Source of the DNA: Rhizobium sp. Root708
GTDB taxonomy: Bacteria; Pseudomonadota; Alphaproteobacteria; Rhizobiales; Rhizobiaceae
Direction of reading: 5' to 3'
DNA length: 64,000 bases
Assembly: GCF_001429725.1 (NCBI RefSeq)
Contig: NZ_LMHV01000023.1
Location: 372,767 to 436,766 of the forward strand
Part shown: one piece after another, positions 29,171 through 38,995 of the stretch
How the letters are laid out: every line of letters starts with the position of its first letter
How positions within the stretch are numbered: position 1 is the stretch's first letter
Notes under the pieces: generated by a model
The model's database searches: none
What the model was told of the DNA's origin: nothing
The model's input: only the letters and a program-made list of their open reading frames with translations
Position numbers and translations under genes: made by a program

Positions 29171-29896
29171 TCACTGATTGTTGCGCGCCACGAGAACCGG
29201 CTCCGGGCGATAATCCGCCGGGAAGATGCTCTTGAGATTCCTGACCTTCGGAAGATCGTTGATGACAATGTAGGGATAGGTCGGGTTATCGTTCAGGAAA
29301 TTCTGATGATAGGCCTCAGCGGGGTAGAAGTTCTTTCCCGGTTCGATCTTTGTGACGATCGCGGCGTCGTAGACCCGCGCATGGTTCAACTGGCCGATAT
29401 AGGCCTTGGCGACCTTTGCCTGCTGATCGTTTTGAGGGAAAATCGCCGACCGATACTGGGTGCCGGTATCCGGCCCCTGGCGGTTCAACTGCGTTGGGTC
29501 GTGCGCTACGGAAAAATAGATCTGCAACAGGTGTCCGAAGCTGACCTTCTTCGGGTCGAAGACCACCTGAACGGACTCGGCGTGGCCCGTTGAACCTGTG
29601 CCTACGGTTTCATACTGGGCCGAGGATCTGGCGCCGCCCGCGTATCCGGAGGTGGCGCTGATCACGCCATTCACATGCTGGAAGACACCCTGGACGCCCC
29701 AGAAGCAACCACCCGCGAGGACGGTGGTTTCGGGCTTAGCGCCGGTTGGTTCGTCTTGCGTTGGCGCCGGAATGACCTTGGCTTCCTCCGCCGCCTGCGA
29801 CGTGACAGACAGGGCTGCCGCCACTCCTGCGAGCGCTGCAATGCCGACGAGCATCTGACGGAAAGAAATGCCGGCTTTTGTCATGAAACTGCGCAT
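29171..29896 (-). CDS. msrA: Peptide methionine-S-sulfoxide reductase, exported form
   Basis: A 241-residue MsrA with an N-terminal signal segment (MLVGIAALAGVAAALSVTSQA), so it acts in the periplasm. The catalytic GCFWG motif, GYAGG and GHAESVQVVFDP are all intact, and the C-terminal region EAYHQNFL is typical. It is the last gene of an operon with a DipZ-like reductant supplier and a broken msrB, 14 nt after the former. Confidence 0.94.
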   Translation of the reverse strand: MRSFMTKAGISFRQMLVGIAALAGVAAALSVTSQAAEEAKVIPAPTQDEPTGAKPETTVLAGGCFWGVQGVFQHVNGVISATSGYAGGARSSAQYETVGTGSTGHAESVQVVFDPKKVSFGHLLQIYFSVAHDPTQLNRQGPDTGTQYRSAIFPQNDQQAKVAKAYIGQLNHARVYDAAIVTKIEPGKNFYPAEAYHQNFLNDNPTYPYIVINDLPKVRNLKSIFPADYRPEPVLVARNNQ

Positions 29897-29910
29897 TGTC
29901 GTGATCTCCT

Positions 29911-31758
29911 TCAGCCGAAAGTAAAGGCGTAAGCTTGTACGCCGGGATCGAGGAAGTGGATTTCGAACGTATGATCGGCGATCGGCCCGTGCTGGCGCAC
30001 AAGCTGGTAAAGCCGCTGTCCGGTCACGGTGCCGTTCCCGTCCGCATCGGTATCGACTCCGCGGTTGTCGCCTGGCGCCTGCCCATCAACCGTGACCCTG
30101 AAACGCACGGGCTTGCCATCGGCGCCGGGACCCAGGACCAGGTGTAGATCGCGAGCATGGAAACGAAAGTAAACGCTGCCGTCCTTGTCGTTCAGATCGG
30201 CGTTTTCCGCTCCGGCGGTCCATTTGCCGGTCAAGCCCCACTCGTTCAGGCGAGGCTCGGCGGCCGTATAGACGTGCGGCGCGCCGTTGACGGTCCCATT
30301 GGCATCGACGAAGTTTTGGGAGCGTTGCCAGCCGAAGTAGGTTTCCGGCGATTGGACATCATTCTCGTTGGACGAGGCTTCAGCGCCCGTTGCCTTCACA
30401 TCAACAATATCGCCAGCGACATTTGACGTGCCGGCTTCGGCAAGGAGCTGCTGGATGACACGCTCCGACTGATCGTATTCGCCTTCCCCGAAATGATGAT
30501 GACGCACGCGTCCCTCGGCGTCGATGAAGTAGTGTGCTGGCCAGTACTGATTGTCGAAGGCGCGCCAGATGGCATAGTCATTGTCGATCGCAACAGGATA
30601 GGTGATGCCAAGATCACCAATGGCCTTCTTCACATTGTCGATGTTCTTCTCGAAAGCGAACTCCGGCGCATGCACGCCGATCACGACTAGTCCCTGATCC
30701 CTGTACTTCTCTGCCCAGGCTTTGACATAGGGGATAGCGCGGATGCAGTTGATGCAGGAATAGGTCCAGAAGTCGACGAGGACCACCTTGCCTTTGAGGG
30801 TGTCGGTCGAAAGTGGTGGCGAGTTCAACCACTGAACGGCACCGTCGAGCGACGGCATGTTACTTTCGACAGGGAGCGCGTCGGCGCCAGCCTTCGGCTT
30901 TGTCTGCATCATCATCGCATTTGCCCCGCTCATCATCGCGGGGCTGCCGTTCATCATCTGGTCGTTGCCGCCGCTCATCATCATGGCGCCGGCATCATTC
31001 TTGCCCATGACGACCGAGGATGGTTCCCGAGGCTGTAGCCTGTCAATCAGGCTTTGCTCCAGAGAAGCTGTGCTCGCGACGGAGGCTTGCGTCAGGAATC
31101 CTGTATCCAGGCCCATTCCGATTGCAATGACGGCAATCAGGACGGCGATCCCAACGCCACGGCGTACCCACTCGCCAACGCTGAGTGATTTCTTCATCGT
31201 TTGGTAGACCTTGCCGCCGACGAGCAGGGCGAGCGCAAGGGAGGTGGCAGCACCGAGGGCATAGGCAAGCAGAAGCAGCGTGGTGCCTACGCTCGCGCCT
31301 TGCAGGGCGGCGCCGGTAAGAATGAGACCGAGGACCGGACCGGCACACGGCGCCCAGAGAAGGCCCGTTGCTATGCCGAGCAAGAGCGACGCGAAGATAG
31401 CAGAGCCCCCTGCCCGGCTTCCTCTATCTGCGGATTGCGACAGGCGCGCGCCGAGCGACACCAGCGGGCGCGTCAGATAGTCTGAGAGTGCGGGGAAAAG
31501 CAGAACAATGCCGAACGCAGCCAGCAAAACCATTGCCGCGTAGCGGCCATACTCATTCGCCTGCACCGCCCATCCTCCACCCAAGGCAGCAAGGGTTGCG
31601 ACAGCGGCAAACGTCGCGGCCATCCCCACAAGCATGGGCAGGGTGCTGCGCATGAACGGCTGCCCGGCGCGGGCGAAAACAAAAGGCAGCACCGGGAGAA
31701 TGCATGGGCTGACGATCGTCAAGACGCCGCCGAAATATGCGAGGAGGAAGAGGATCAT
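29911..31758 (-). CDS. DipZ-like CcdA-thioredoxin fusion, reductant supply to the periplasm
   Basis: A 615-residue protein. Residues 1-220 form a CcdA/DsbD-beta membrane domain with SPCILPVLPF and WAPCAGPVLG, the two membrane cysteines. Residues about 251-288 are a Met-rich linker (11 Met in 37). Residues about 300-435 are a TlpA-like thioredoxin domain with the redox motif CINC (FWTYSCINCIRA). The C-terminal part (GWQRSQNFVDANG, VYFRFHARDLHLVL) is the DipZ carbohydrate-binding-like domain. It probably carries cytosolic electrons to the exported Msr enzymes encoded on both sides. Confidence 0.92.
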   Translation of the reverse strand: MILFLLAYFGGVLTIVSPCILPVLPFVFARAGQPFMRSTLPMLVGMAATFAAVATLAALGGGWAVQANEYGRYAAMVLLAAFGIVLLFPALSDYLTRPLVSLGARLSQSADRGSRAGGSAIFASLLLGIATGLLWAPCAGPVLGLILTGAALQGASVGTTLLLLAYALGAATSLALALLVGGKVYQTMKKSLSVGEWVRRGVGIAVLIAVIAIGMGLDTGFLTQASVASTASLEQSLIDRLQPREPSSVVMGKNDAGAMMMSGGNDQMMNGSPAMMSGANAMMMQTKPKAGADALPVESNMPSLDGAVQWLNSPPLSTDTLKGKVVLVDFWTYSCINCIRAIPYVKAWAEKYRDQGLVVIGVHAPEFAFEKNIDNVKKAIGDLGITYPVAIDNDYAIWRAFDNQYWPAHYFIDAEGRVRHHHFGEGEYDQSERVIQQLLAEAGTSNVAGDIVDVKATGAEASSNENDVQSPETYFGWQRSQNFVDANGTVNGAPHVYTAAEPRLNEWGLTGKWTAGAENADLNDKDGSVYFRFHARDLHLVLGPGADGKPVRFRVTVDGQAPGDNRGVDTDADGNGTVTGQRLYQLVRQHGPIADHTFEIHFLDPGVQAYAFTFG

Positions 31759-31774
31759 GGAGTAGCTCGATTGC

Positions 31775-32259
31775 TCAGGCCGAAGCCGGATGAAAGTTCA
31801 TGGCAACGCCGTTCATGCAGTAACGCAGTCCCGTGGGTTGTGGCCCGTCATCGAAAACATGGCCGAGATGACCGCCGCACCGGCTGCAGTGAACTTCCGT
31901 CCGAGCCATGCCGAGCGAAGCGTCTTTCGTCGTTGCGACCGCGCCTTCGAGCGGCGCCCAGAAGCTGGGCCAGCCCGTGCCGCTTTCGAATTTGGTAGTC
32001 GAAGAGAATGCGTCCTGATCGCAGCCCGCGCAGGCAAAGTTGCCTTTTCGGTGTTCCTTGAGGAGTGGGCTGGTGAACGGGTACTCGGTTCCTCCTTACG
32101 CAGGACGGAATATTGATCGGCGGACAACAGCTTCTGCCATTCCGCATCCGTGTGTTACACGGGATAACTTTCCGCCGCTGCGGCCCGGCCTGCGAAGCCG
32201 AAACGAAGCGCGAGGATGGCTAACCCCGCACCAGTAAGAACATGGCGTCTTTTGACCAT
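31775..32259 (-). pseudogene. msrB: Broken peptide methionine-R-sulfoxide reductase (exported MsrB)
   Basis: Reading from the ATG at 32259 gives MVKRRHVLTGAGLAIL, a twin-Arg-like export signal, then ESYPV and a TAA stop (32157-32155), then [21 protein letters not shown]. After a 1-nt loss near 32090-32096 the frame resumes as [39 protein letters not shown] and [11 protein letters not shown]. Zinc and catalytic cysteine motifs remain recognisable, but one nonsense codon and one frameshift should prevent translation. It lies 16 nt upstream of the DipZ-like gene. Confidence 0.88.
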
Positions 32260-32744
32260 AACCGTAATCTCCTCGCGGGCTTACCACGCCCCGACATAGG
32301 ACGCTCTAAGGGCATTTCTATTCCCTGACGCTATATCCTCGCGAACATACCGCTACCTGCCTCTACGCGAGAAGTAGTCGTTTCGTTACGCACATGGTGG
32401 CGAGAACACCAAAATGTGAACTGACGCCACACGTTCGCTGAGCCGACGAACTGTGATCAAGGCGCCCTCCCGGCGATTGACACGGGAAAGCGCGGTCGAA
32501 GGTCAAATCGCTTCGGGTAAGTGCGGCGGCAAAACTGCCTCAGAGAAATCGCCGCCAGATATCCTGCAGGGAATGCACCGCCGCTGCCCGCGGCACCTCT
32601 TTCTGCAGGAAGGAGGTCACAACAGATGACAAATCCTGTTCGACCGCCGCGTAACCTGCGGCGCGCGGGCGAATGGAACTCTGGTCCATCGTTCGGGTAA
32701 CGGCGGAGTAGAAACCATTGAACCTGCTATCGATTGCCGGCTCC
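32260..32744. other. Intergenic region
   Basis: About 485 bp holding the presumed promoter of the msrB-dipZ-msrA operon on the left and the degraded LacI gene on the right. I see no additional gene or strong repeat. Confidence 0.35.
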
Positions 32745-33653
32745 AGCCAAAACCAACGCTCAAAACGATCGCGCAGCTCACCGGGCTGGCGCCTGCGACC
32801 GTCTCTCGTGCGCTCAACGATGCCGACGATATTAGCTCATCGACGAAAGAGCGGGTGAGGCTCGCGGCACGCGAGGTGGGCTATCGCCCGGACCGCGCAG
32901 GGTTCAGACTTCGAACGGGCAAGTCACGCGTCATTGCCTTGGTGCTGAACATGGAAGACGAGATCCTCGGCATTGCCGGGCCGCTTGTGAACGGCGTCGC
33001 CGAAGTGCTCTCCCGCTCAGGTTATGGCATGGTGGTGGTGCCGGACGGCCCGCATGGATCCGCGCGTTATTTTTCTGACGAAAGAGGAATTTCCGTTCGT
33101 CACCTTCGGTCGAACGCAACTGCGGACTGTTCACGCCTCCGTCGATTTCGACAATGAGGCCTTCGCTTATGAGAGTGTTCGACGGCTTGCGGACAAAGGA
33201 CGACGAAATCTCGCGCTTCTGGCGCCACCGGCGCATCTCATGTTTTGCAAACACATGTCGGACGGGTTCCGCCGAGGCGTTCGTGACTTCGGATGCGCGG
33301 AAGTACCGTTTGGCAACGTCGATCTCGACAGCCTCCTTCAGGATATTTTCAAGGAGGGGACACGCTGGCCATTTGAGAGCGGCGCGGTTGACGGCTTTGT
33401 CGCCGGCAGCGCAAGCACTGGCGTCGCTCTCCTTGCCGGCCTCGAAAGCGTCGGCGCCCGCATCAAGATCGATTTTGACATGGTTGCGAAAGAGCCGACT
33501 CGTTTCACCGAGTGGATCAGGCCCGAGATTATTCCTATTAACGAGGATATTCGTGCGGCCGGAAACGAATTGGCCCGCACTATCATTTCCGCAGCCAACG
33601 GCACGGAACTGACGAACCTGCAGTCGCTTATTGCGCCAAAATTTGCGACGTGA
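32745..33653 (+). pseudogene. LacI family regulator remnant
   Basis: The HTH region TLKTIAQLTGLAPATVSRALND followed by REVGYRPDRAGFRLRTGKSR is intact but has no in-frame ATG, GTG or TTG nearby. After VVVPDGPH (about 33050) the frame shifts and roughly 40 residues of the effector domain are missing; it continues as DPRVIFLTKEEFPFVTFGRTQ through GFRRGVRDFG to the C-terminus. A normal LacI protein is about 340 residues. The regulated genes are not evident. Confidence 0.85.
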
Positions 33654-33878
33654 CCGCTTCGCACCACTCGCAAAGCAATCCCTCCAGCCGAGGAGCCTAG
33701 AGCGAATTGCGGGCCCAACAACTCAGCCCCCGGATCGAAACCTAATAGTTCCGATCGTTCCCGACCTAATCGCTCCATGCGAAAAATCCGGCCATCCTCT
33801 CGCCCAAAAGCGGCGAGGATTGGCTACCGCCGCGCGCATCCCGACGTGCTGAAGGTCACAAGACGGCGTCGGTATCGT

Positions 33879-34916
33879 TCAAGCCAGCTTACTGATCTCG
33901 CAGTAAGCTATGCTGCGATTTCCACCCGACCATAGCGATATCCGAAAATCCGCAGAGTCCGCGCTCTCCTTCGCGATCATCGACATGTCCTGCTCGGAAC
34001 GAAGCAACAGAGCCCAATTCATGAAAGTCTCCATATAGCCGTCGACGTCAATCTCCGGGGAAAAGTTCGCGAATAGGAATGATCCGCCAGGCTTGAGCAG
34101 GCTAAGGCATTTCCTGGTCAGCCTTATTGCCACGGGGTCGGGCAGATAGTCGTACAGTCCAGCCGCATAGACGAAGTCGAACGTACCCAGGGAATGCTTC
34201 CCGCCGAGAAGCGATCGAACTGACCCGTTCACTGCCTCGACGGATGTGTTGGCGAAATCGCGAGCGACTGTTCCGACACTCAGCGGGTCTTGATCTAGGG
34301 CGACCCATCGCTTGATCAAGCCACCCTCAAGCGCTCCGGAGGAAAATCCTTCCCGAAGATGGCCGGACGCGATGGCGAGCACTTCCACGGATCCTTGTCG
34401 CGCGGATGCTATTTCGTCGACGCGCCTTGCGAGAATGTCGCGGCGTTCCCTCACCGCGACCGATGATGAGGCGTTTCTGGTATAGTCATAGATTGCTCTA
34501 CCCAGCACGCTTGAAGCCTTTATGCTCTCTGCGGTTTCCGGGCTGCCATAGATAAAGTCGAGAAGATGCGCGTCGCCGGAATAACCGCGCGGCTTGTCGA
34601 ACGACCAACGCGTCAGCGGGTCTTGATGCAGAAACTGCGCGACCGGATGAGCTTGCGCGATTGCGACGATGTCATCCCACACTTCCGAATGAAAGCGACG
34701 ACGCATCTGATGCAAAGCAACAGTTAGACGCTCGATTATCGCCGCTGGCTCGACCGCAGATCTGAATTGCCGGAACGAGAGGTCAAGCGCAAGGGCGAGT
34801 TCGGCTTTGGCAAGCAAGAGATCGCCTGGGTCCGGAGTGGCTGCGCCTCTCGTTGCTTCGCGTATTTCGCCAGGCGCCACAAGGCTTTCGCCATCCAACC
34901 GCAAGCTCTGTGCCAT
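33879..34916 (-). CDS. SAM-dependent methyltransferase, PhcB-like
   Basis: A 345-residue protein. The block HQDPLTRWSFDKPRGYSGDAHLLDFIYG resembles the family annotated as 3-hydroxypalmitate methyl ester (EF/PhcB) biosynthesis enzymes. The SAM-binding region is VEVLAIASGHLRE, with an acidic loop in VALDQDPLS, and the late motif is LLKPGGSFLFANF. It has an N-terminal helical extension of about 80 residues. It is divergent from a GGDEF-EAL gene 230 bp away, which suggests a signalling role. The PhcB assignment is from memory of the motif. Confidence 0.75.
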   Translation of the reverse strand: MAQSLRLDGESLVAPGEIREATRGAATPDPGDLLLAKAELALALDLSFRQFRSAVEPAAIIERLTVALHQMRRRFHSEVWDDIVAIAQAHPVAQFLHQDPLTRWSFDKPRGYSGDAHLLDFIYGSPETAESIKASSVLGRAIYDYTRNASSSVAVRERRDILARRVDEIASARQGSVEVLAIASGHLREGFSSGALEGGLIKRWVALDQDPLSVGTVARDFANTSVEAVNGSVRSLLGGKHSLGTFDFVYAAGLYDYLPDPVAIRLTRKCLSLLKPGGSFLFANFSPEIDVDGYMETFMNWALLLRSEQDMSMIAKESADSADFRISLWSGGNRSIAYCEISKLA

Positions 34917-35146
34917 TTCGAAACCCCGTTGATCCGGAGTTAACTATAATCAACCTCAACTCCGAAGGCGACTAGATTCCACACGCGATGAGGGTAATTC
35001 TGGCATCCGACTTATGATTCTCACCATTTAATAGTGCAAAGTAATAGACGAACGGGTCGCAAGTTGCTGCAAGTAACTTTAGGAGGGCGCCGAAGCATGA
35101 CTTACTTTCGACTATACCTTGACCACGATCCGCTCGGTCTGTTTGC

Positions 35147-37090
35147 ATGAGTAGATCATACATTGACCTGCCGTCAGGCGGCTCCGCCACGGACTTTTCA
35201 TTCGCTGAAGCCTGCAAGTCTCTTGAAACCGAGAATGACGCTATCCGACGGCGAAGTTCCAGACGCGGACTCTGGATGGCGGTTGCCGTTTACGTCGCCT
35301 TTGCGGTTCCGGACCAATGGCTCATTCCCGACGTTGCCCCGATCACCATAGCCGCGCGATTCGTTGTCGCGACGCTAGCGCTCTTGGTATTCGAGGTGTT
35401 GTTACTGGCAAAGGCTAAAACCATCTGGCTTGACGTGACATGTGCCGCGGCACTTGTTTTTGGTTACGTTGGCTGGCTTTGCCCGGCGATCGCTACTCGC
35501 GACACGGCAGCGATGTCGTACTACATGATTTTCGGCGCGATATTCATGATGGGCGCCAACCTGTTCTTCAGTTTCCGCTTCCGGCTTTCGGTCATCACCT
35601 CCGGTCTCGTACTGTGCGCATTTTTCGTCACGATCGAAGCATTTTTCCCGTCTAGCCCTGCCTACAAGCTTGCATTCGGATTGTTCTACGTTTCGTGCTT
35701 CACCTTCACGTCTTTCGTGAATTGGCGGCTGACCATCGAGCGTCGGAGCGTCTTGCTGAATGCCGCGGAAGCGCGGCATCAGCATTGGGAAGCGTCAGAA
35801 CGCGGAAAATCACTACTGGAGCTTTCCCACACCGATTATCTGACAGGTATTGGTAACAGGCGCGCGCTGGATCGGCGGCTCGACGAGTGCTGGCTCGCCT
35901 GGAAAAACGAGCACCGTGACTTTTTCGTTTTTCTCATAGACGTCGACTTCTTCAAACGCTTCAACGATCGGTACGGACATCAGGAAGGTGACCGATGCCT
36001 GACTGTCATCGCCAAGGCTTTGAAGGCCGTCGTCGAGCCGTCCGGCGGCATGATTGGAAGATATGGCGGCGAGGAGTTTATCGTCGTGATGCCGGTCGAA
36101 TCTCAACGGACGGCTCTGAGCCTGGCCGAAAGGATACGGACCGAAGTCGAGCTTCTTGCCATCGGACATGACGAACGGCCGGATGATAGGACGATCGTAT
36201 CGGTAAGTGTGGGCGTCGCCTTCACACGTGAACCGGCAGGCGAGAAAGTCGAGCGGATCGTACGCGAGGCGGATCTTGCGCTCTATAACGCAAAAGCGAG
36301 TGGGCGGAACTGCGTCAGAAGTTTTGATCCGCTGCTACCACGGCCAGATGACAATGCCGGAAAGCTTGTTCCGTTGCTCGCCGCCGCAATCGATCGGAAC
36401 CTTGTATCACTCGTCTACCAGCCGATATTTGACGTGCACGGCAAGGCCAGAGCTGTTGAAGCGCTTATGCGACTTAAGATGCCCAACGGCACCGCGGTTT
36501 CGCCAAAGGTGTTCATTCCCGTGGCGGAACAAACGGGAGCGATCCTCGAGTTGGGTCGATGGGCGATAGAGACTGCATGCCGTGACATCCTGATGACCGA
36601 CCGTATGGCGACGGTCAGCGTCAACGTGTCGCCCATACAGTTACGAGCACCCGGCTTCGCGGCAAGCGTGGCTGAGATCCTCAAGGAATGCGGTGTTGGC
36701 GGGTCGCGCCTGGCGCTCGAAGTCACAGAGGGCCTGGACATGGACATGCGGTCCGAGGTGTTCAAATGCATTGCCGATCTTCGGAGCCTCGGCGTCGAGA
36801 TATGGCTGGACGACTTCGGTTCGGGCTTCGCGGGATTGTCTTGGCTGCGTGCGATCGACTTCAACACTGTGAAGGTGGATCGCACGTTCCTGCACGATTG
36901 CTCCAACCCGCGCGGGCTGTTGATGCTCCAGGACATGATCTCGCTCATCCGCAACCGCGGGAATACTATTCTGGTAGAGGGTGTGGAGACTGCAGCGCAA
37001 CTTTCTCTGCTCAGAGAACTCCAGATTGATCGCGTTCAAGGTTATCACCTCGGTATGCCGGTTAGTGCTGAACTCTTGCAGGCGGCATAG
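35147..37090 (+). CDS. Membrane-bound GGDEF-EAL cyclic-di-GMP enzyme
   Basis: A 647-residue protein. About six hydrophobic helices (residues 45-190) precede a GGDEF domain with RYGGEEF near residue 307, which should be an active diguanylate cyclase. The RxxD inhibitory site is absent. The EAL domain has VEALMRL near 438, NVSPIQL, EVTEGLD, DDFGSG, KVDRTF, EGVET and QGYHLG, so the phosphodiesterase residues look complete. It could make and degrade cyclic-di-GMP depending on membrane input. It is divergent from the PhcB-like methyltransferase gene. Confidence 0.93.
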   Translation: MSRSYIDLPSGGSATDFSFAEACKSLETENDAIRRRSSRRGLWMAVAVYVAFAVPDQWLIPDVAPITIAARFVVATLALLVFEVLLLAKAKTIWLDVTCAAALVFGYVGWLCPAIATRDTAAMSYYMIFGAIFMMGANLFFSFRFRLSVITSGLVLCAFFVTIEAFFPSSPAYKLAFGLFYVSCFTFTSFVNWRLTIERRSVLLNAAEARHQHWEASERGKSLLELSHTDYLTGIGNRRALDRRLDECWLAWKNEHRDFFVFLIDVDFFKRFNDRYGHQEGDRCLTVIAKALKAVVEPSGGMIGRYGGEEFIVVMPVESQRTALSLAERIRTEVELLAIGHDERPDDRTIVSVSVGVAFTREPAGEKVERIVREADLALYNAKASGRNCVRSFDPLLPRPDDNAGKLVPLLAAAIDRNLVSLVYQPIFDVHGKARAVEALMRLKMPNGTAVSPKVFIPVAEQTGAILELGRWAIETACRDILMTDRMATVSVNVSPIQLRAPGFAASVAEILKECGVGGSRLALEVTEGLDMDMRSEVFKCIADLRSLGVEIWLDDFGSGFAGLSWLRAIDFNTVKVDRTFLHDCSNPRGLLMLQDMISLIRNRGNTILVEGVETAAQLSLLRELQIDRVQGYHLGMPVSAELLQAA

Positions 37091-37187
37091 CGAGCAAAGG
37101 CTATGTCGTCACCCGCGGGCCTGCCGCCGTAAACGCGAAGCAGCTCACTTCTACAAGGACTGGTCAAAAAGCACTCGGCCTTTCTCT

Positions 37188-37970
37188 TCAGGACGGGTTT
37201 CTGAACGAAACGACGGCGGCGGCGGCCTTCCGAACGCTCTTCGATGCATCCGCCTTGGATGACGACGGATGCTGCGGATCCTTTCTTGGATAGCAGAGGG
37301 AGATCAGAAGGAACGCGACGAGGCCGCCCAGCAGTTCGGCGGGCACGTACATTGCCGCAGTCGCCTTGGACAGAGCGACAGGCCCCACGGCAATCAGGCA
37401 GCCGATCGCGATCGCAGGGTTCGCAACCGATCCGGACGGAAGGGCAATGATCGCCGCTGTCAGCCAGGCACCGACACCGAAAGGACCGCTCTCCGGGCGA
37501 CCACTGCGGGCACAGCCGAAGACGACGATCATAAGGCCACATCCCGCGACCACTTCGCTCCAGACCATCGAATTCGTGGCTACCAACGGCATGGTTATCC
37601 CTGCCGGAAACAGCGAATTCGCAAGCAGCGATCCGATGAGCGCCCCGACGATCTGGCCGCAGACATACGATATCGTGCACTGGGGCGAGCGATCGCCCCA
37701 CATCCACTGCATGATGGTGATCATCGGATTGAAATGACCGCCGGACACGGCGCCGAAGGCGAGGATCAGACCGACGAGGCTTGCCGAGACCGCGACCGCC
37801 CCTGCGAGCGTTGCAATCGCTCCGTCCGCGCCGAGACGCTGGCAGGTCAATCCGCTGGCGACGACAGCGAGCATCAGGAGCGCCGTCCCCACGGTCTCGA
37901 CGACGACACGACGTGGAAGTGCGAGCGAACCGTCGCGCTCGTAGAAGCAAGGGGTGTCGTTGTCGCTCAT
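37188..37970 (-). CDS. Aquaporin/MIP family channel
   Basis: A 260-residue channel with six hydrophobic helices and the two half-helix motifs: HFNPMIT in place of the first NPA, and SVANPAIAIG as the second. The altered first motif and small residues around it suggest a pore for small neutral solutes. The ATG at 37970 overlaps the stop of the nitrile-hydratase beta-N-like gene (ATGA), so it is translationally coupled to that enzyme. A frame extending to 38228 is only the antisense of that gene. Confidence 0.88.
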   Translation of the reverse strand: MSDNDTPCFYERDGSLALPRRVVVETVGTALLMLAVVASGLTCQRLGADGAIATLAGAVAVSASLVGLILAFGAVSGGHFNPMITIMQWMWGDRSPQCTISYVCGQIVGALIGSLLANSLFPAGITMPLVATNSMVWSEVVAGCGLMIVVFGCARSGRPESGPFGVGAWLTAAIIALPSGSVANPAIAIGCLIAVGPVALSKATAAMYVPAELLGGLVAFLLISLCYPRKDPQHPSSSKADASKSVRKAAAAVVSFRNPS

Positions 37971-38323
37971 GGGCTGAGGCTCTCGACCCTGCAGCCCTGA
38001 CTGCGAAGTCGGGCAGCCACCTCGTCCATCTTCGTCGCCAGCATCTCCGGCGTCAGAATTTGCTTCTGGAACGAGATGTTCGCAAAGGTGACGATCCAGC
38101 GTTCGTAATAGGTCAGCTTGCCGACGACGTCGCTGCCCAGGGATTCGACGCCTCGGCGCTTCTCTTCGGTGTTGATGATCTTGTGGAAGTCGAGGACGTC
38201 GGCGAGCGCATGGCATCGCTTCTCCCACGGCAGAAGTTCGTGATCGACCTTCTCGATCGGACCAGCGGGAAGCCCCCCGATGTCGTTCGGCAGGCGCGAC
38301 ACAAGGTCCGCGGTATCGGTCAT
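37967..38323 (-). CDS. Nitrile hydratase beta-subunit N-terminal-like protein
   Basis: A 118-residue protein. NDIGGLPAGPIEKVDHELLPWEKRCHALADVL and the later KLTYYERWIVTFANISFQKQILTPEML match the N-terminal half of nitrile hydratase beta subunits; it is split from the SH3-like C-terminal half, as in thiocyanate hydrolase (ScnB and ScnA). A GGGAG site precedes the ATG. It follows the alpha-type gene by 12 nt and overlaps the aquaporin gene. Confidence 0.82.
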   Translation of the reverse strand: MTDTADLVSRLPNDIGGLPAGPIEKVDHELLPWEKRCHALADVLDFHKIINTEEKRRGVESLGSDVVGKLTYYERWIVTFANISFQKQILTPEMLATKMDEVAARLRSQGCRVESLSP

Positions 38324-38335
38324 GGTCGTTCTCCC

Positions 38336-38995
38336 TTACTTGGTCGCCTGGACGACACCGATCATCGTGTCCCTCGTCACCAGCGCGGCGAGCTGCTCTT
38401 CGGAAAAGCCGTCGGTCGCCGCCGGACGAAGCGGCAAGACGAGATATCGGACGATCGCGGTGGAGTCGCTGACCACAACTTCGACGTCGTCGGGAATGTG
38501 GGTGCCGAACTCGGCAAGGACCGCCCGCGGCTCAGACACCGCGCGGGCCCGATATGGCTTGAGCTTTTACCAGTCAGGTGGCAGGCCCAGAACGGGGCGC
38601 GGATAGCACGAGCAAAGCGTACAGACGATGAGATTGTGAGTCTTCTCGGTGTTCTCGAGGACGATGAGCTGTGTGTCGTCGTAGAAGCTGATGCCGAATT
38701 CCTCGCACGCGGTGCGGCCGTTCGCGAGCAGACGCGCCTTGAACGCGGGATCGGTCCAGGCACGCGCGACGACCTTTGCGCCTAAAGCAGGATTGCGGGA
38801 ATCGAGCACTTCGATCTGGCGTCGAATTTCTTCGGGACCGATCAGCTTCCTCTCGACGAGGAGCTCGCGCATCGCGATTTCCATTACCTCGTAGTAGCTG
38901 ATGGTCCCCTCCGAGGAGATCGGGGCATGGTGATGGTGATGGTGATGGTGACGATGGTGGTCGTGGTGATTGCCGTCCGTTTCGCTCATCGTCAA
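38336..38995 (-). pseudogene. Nitrile hydratase/thiocyanate hydrolase-type alpha subunit with an internal TAA
   Basis: Residues 1-142 begin with a His-rich tail (12 His in 14 residues), then the alpha-subunit helices and the metal claw motif VCTLCSCYPRPVLGLPPDW. CTLCSC, with Thr, is the cobalt type. The next codon is TAA (38569-38567), where Tyr is expected, and the frame continues without further breaks as [21 protein letters not shown] to a TAA at 38338-38336. The C-terminal 76 residues look fully conserved. A single base change or a sequencing error would explain this. Without it the protein would be about 219 residues. Confidence 0.82.
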
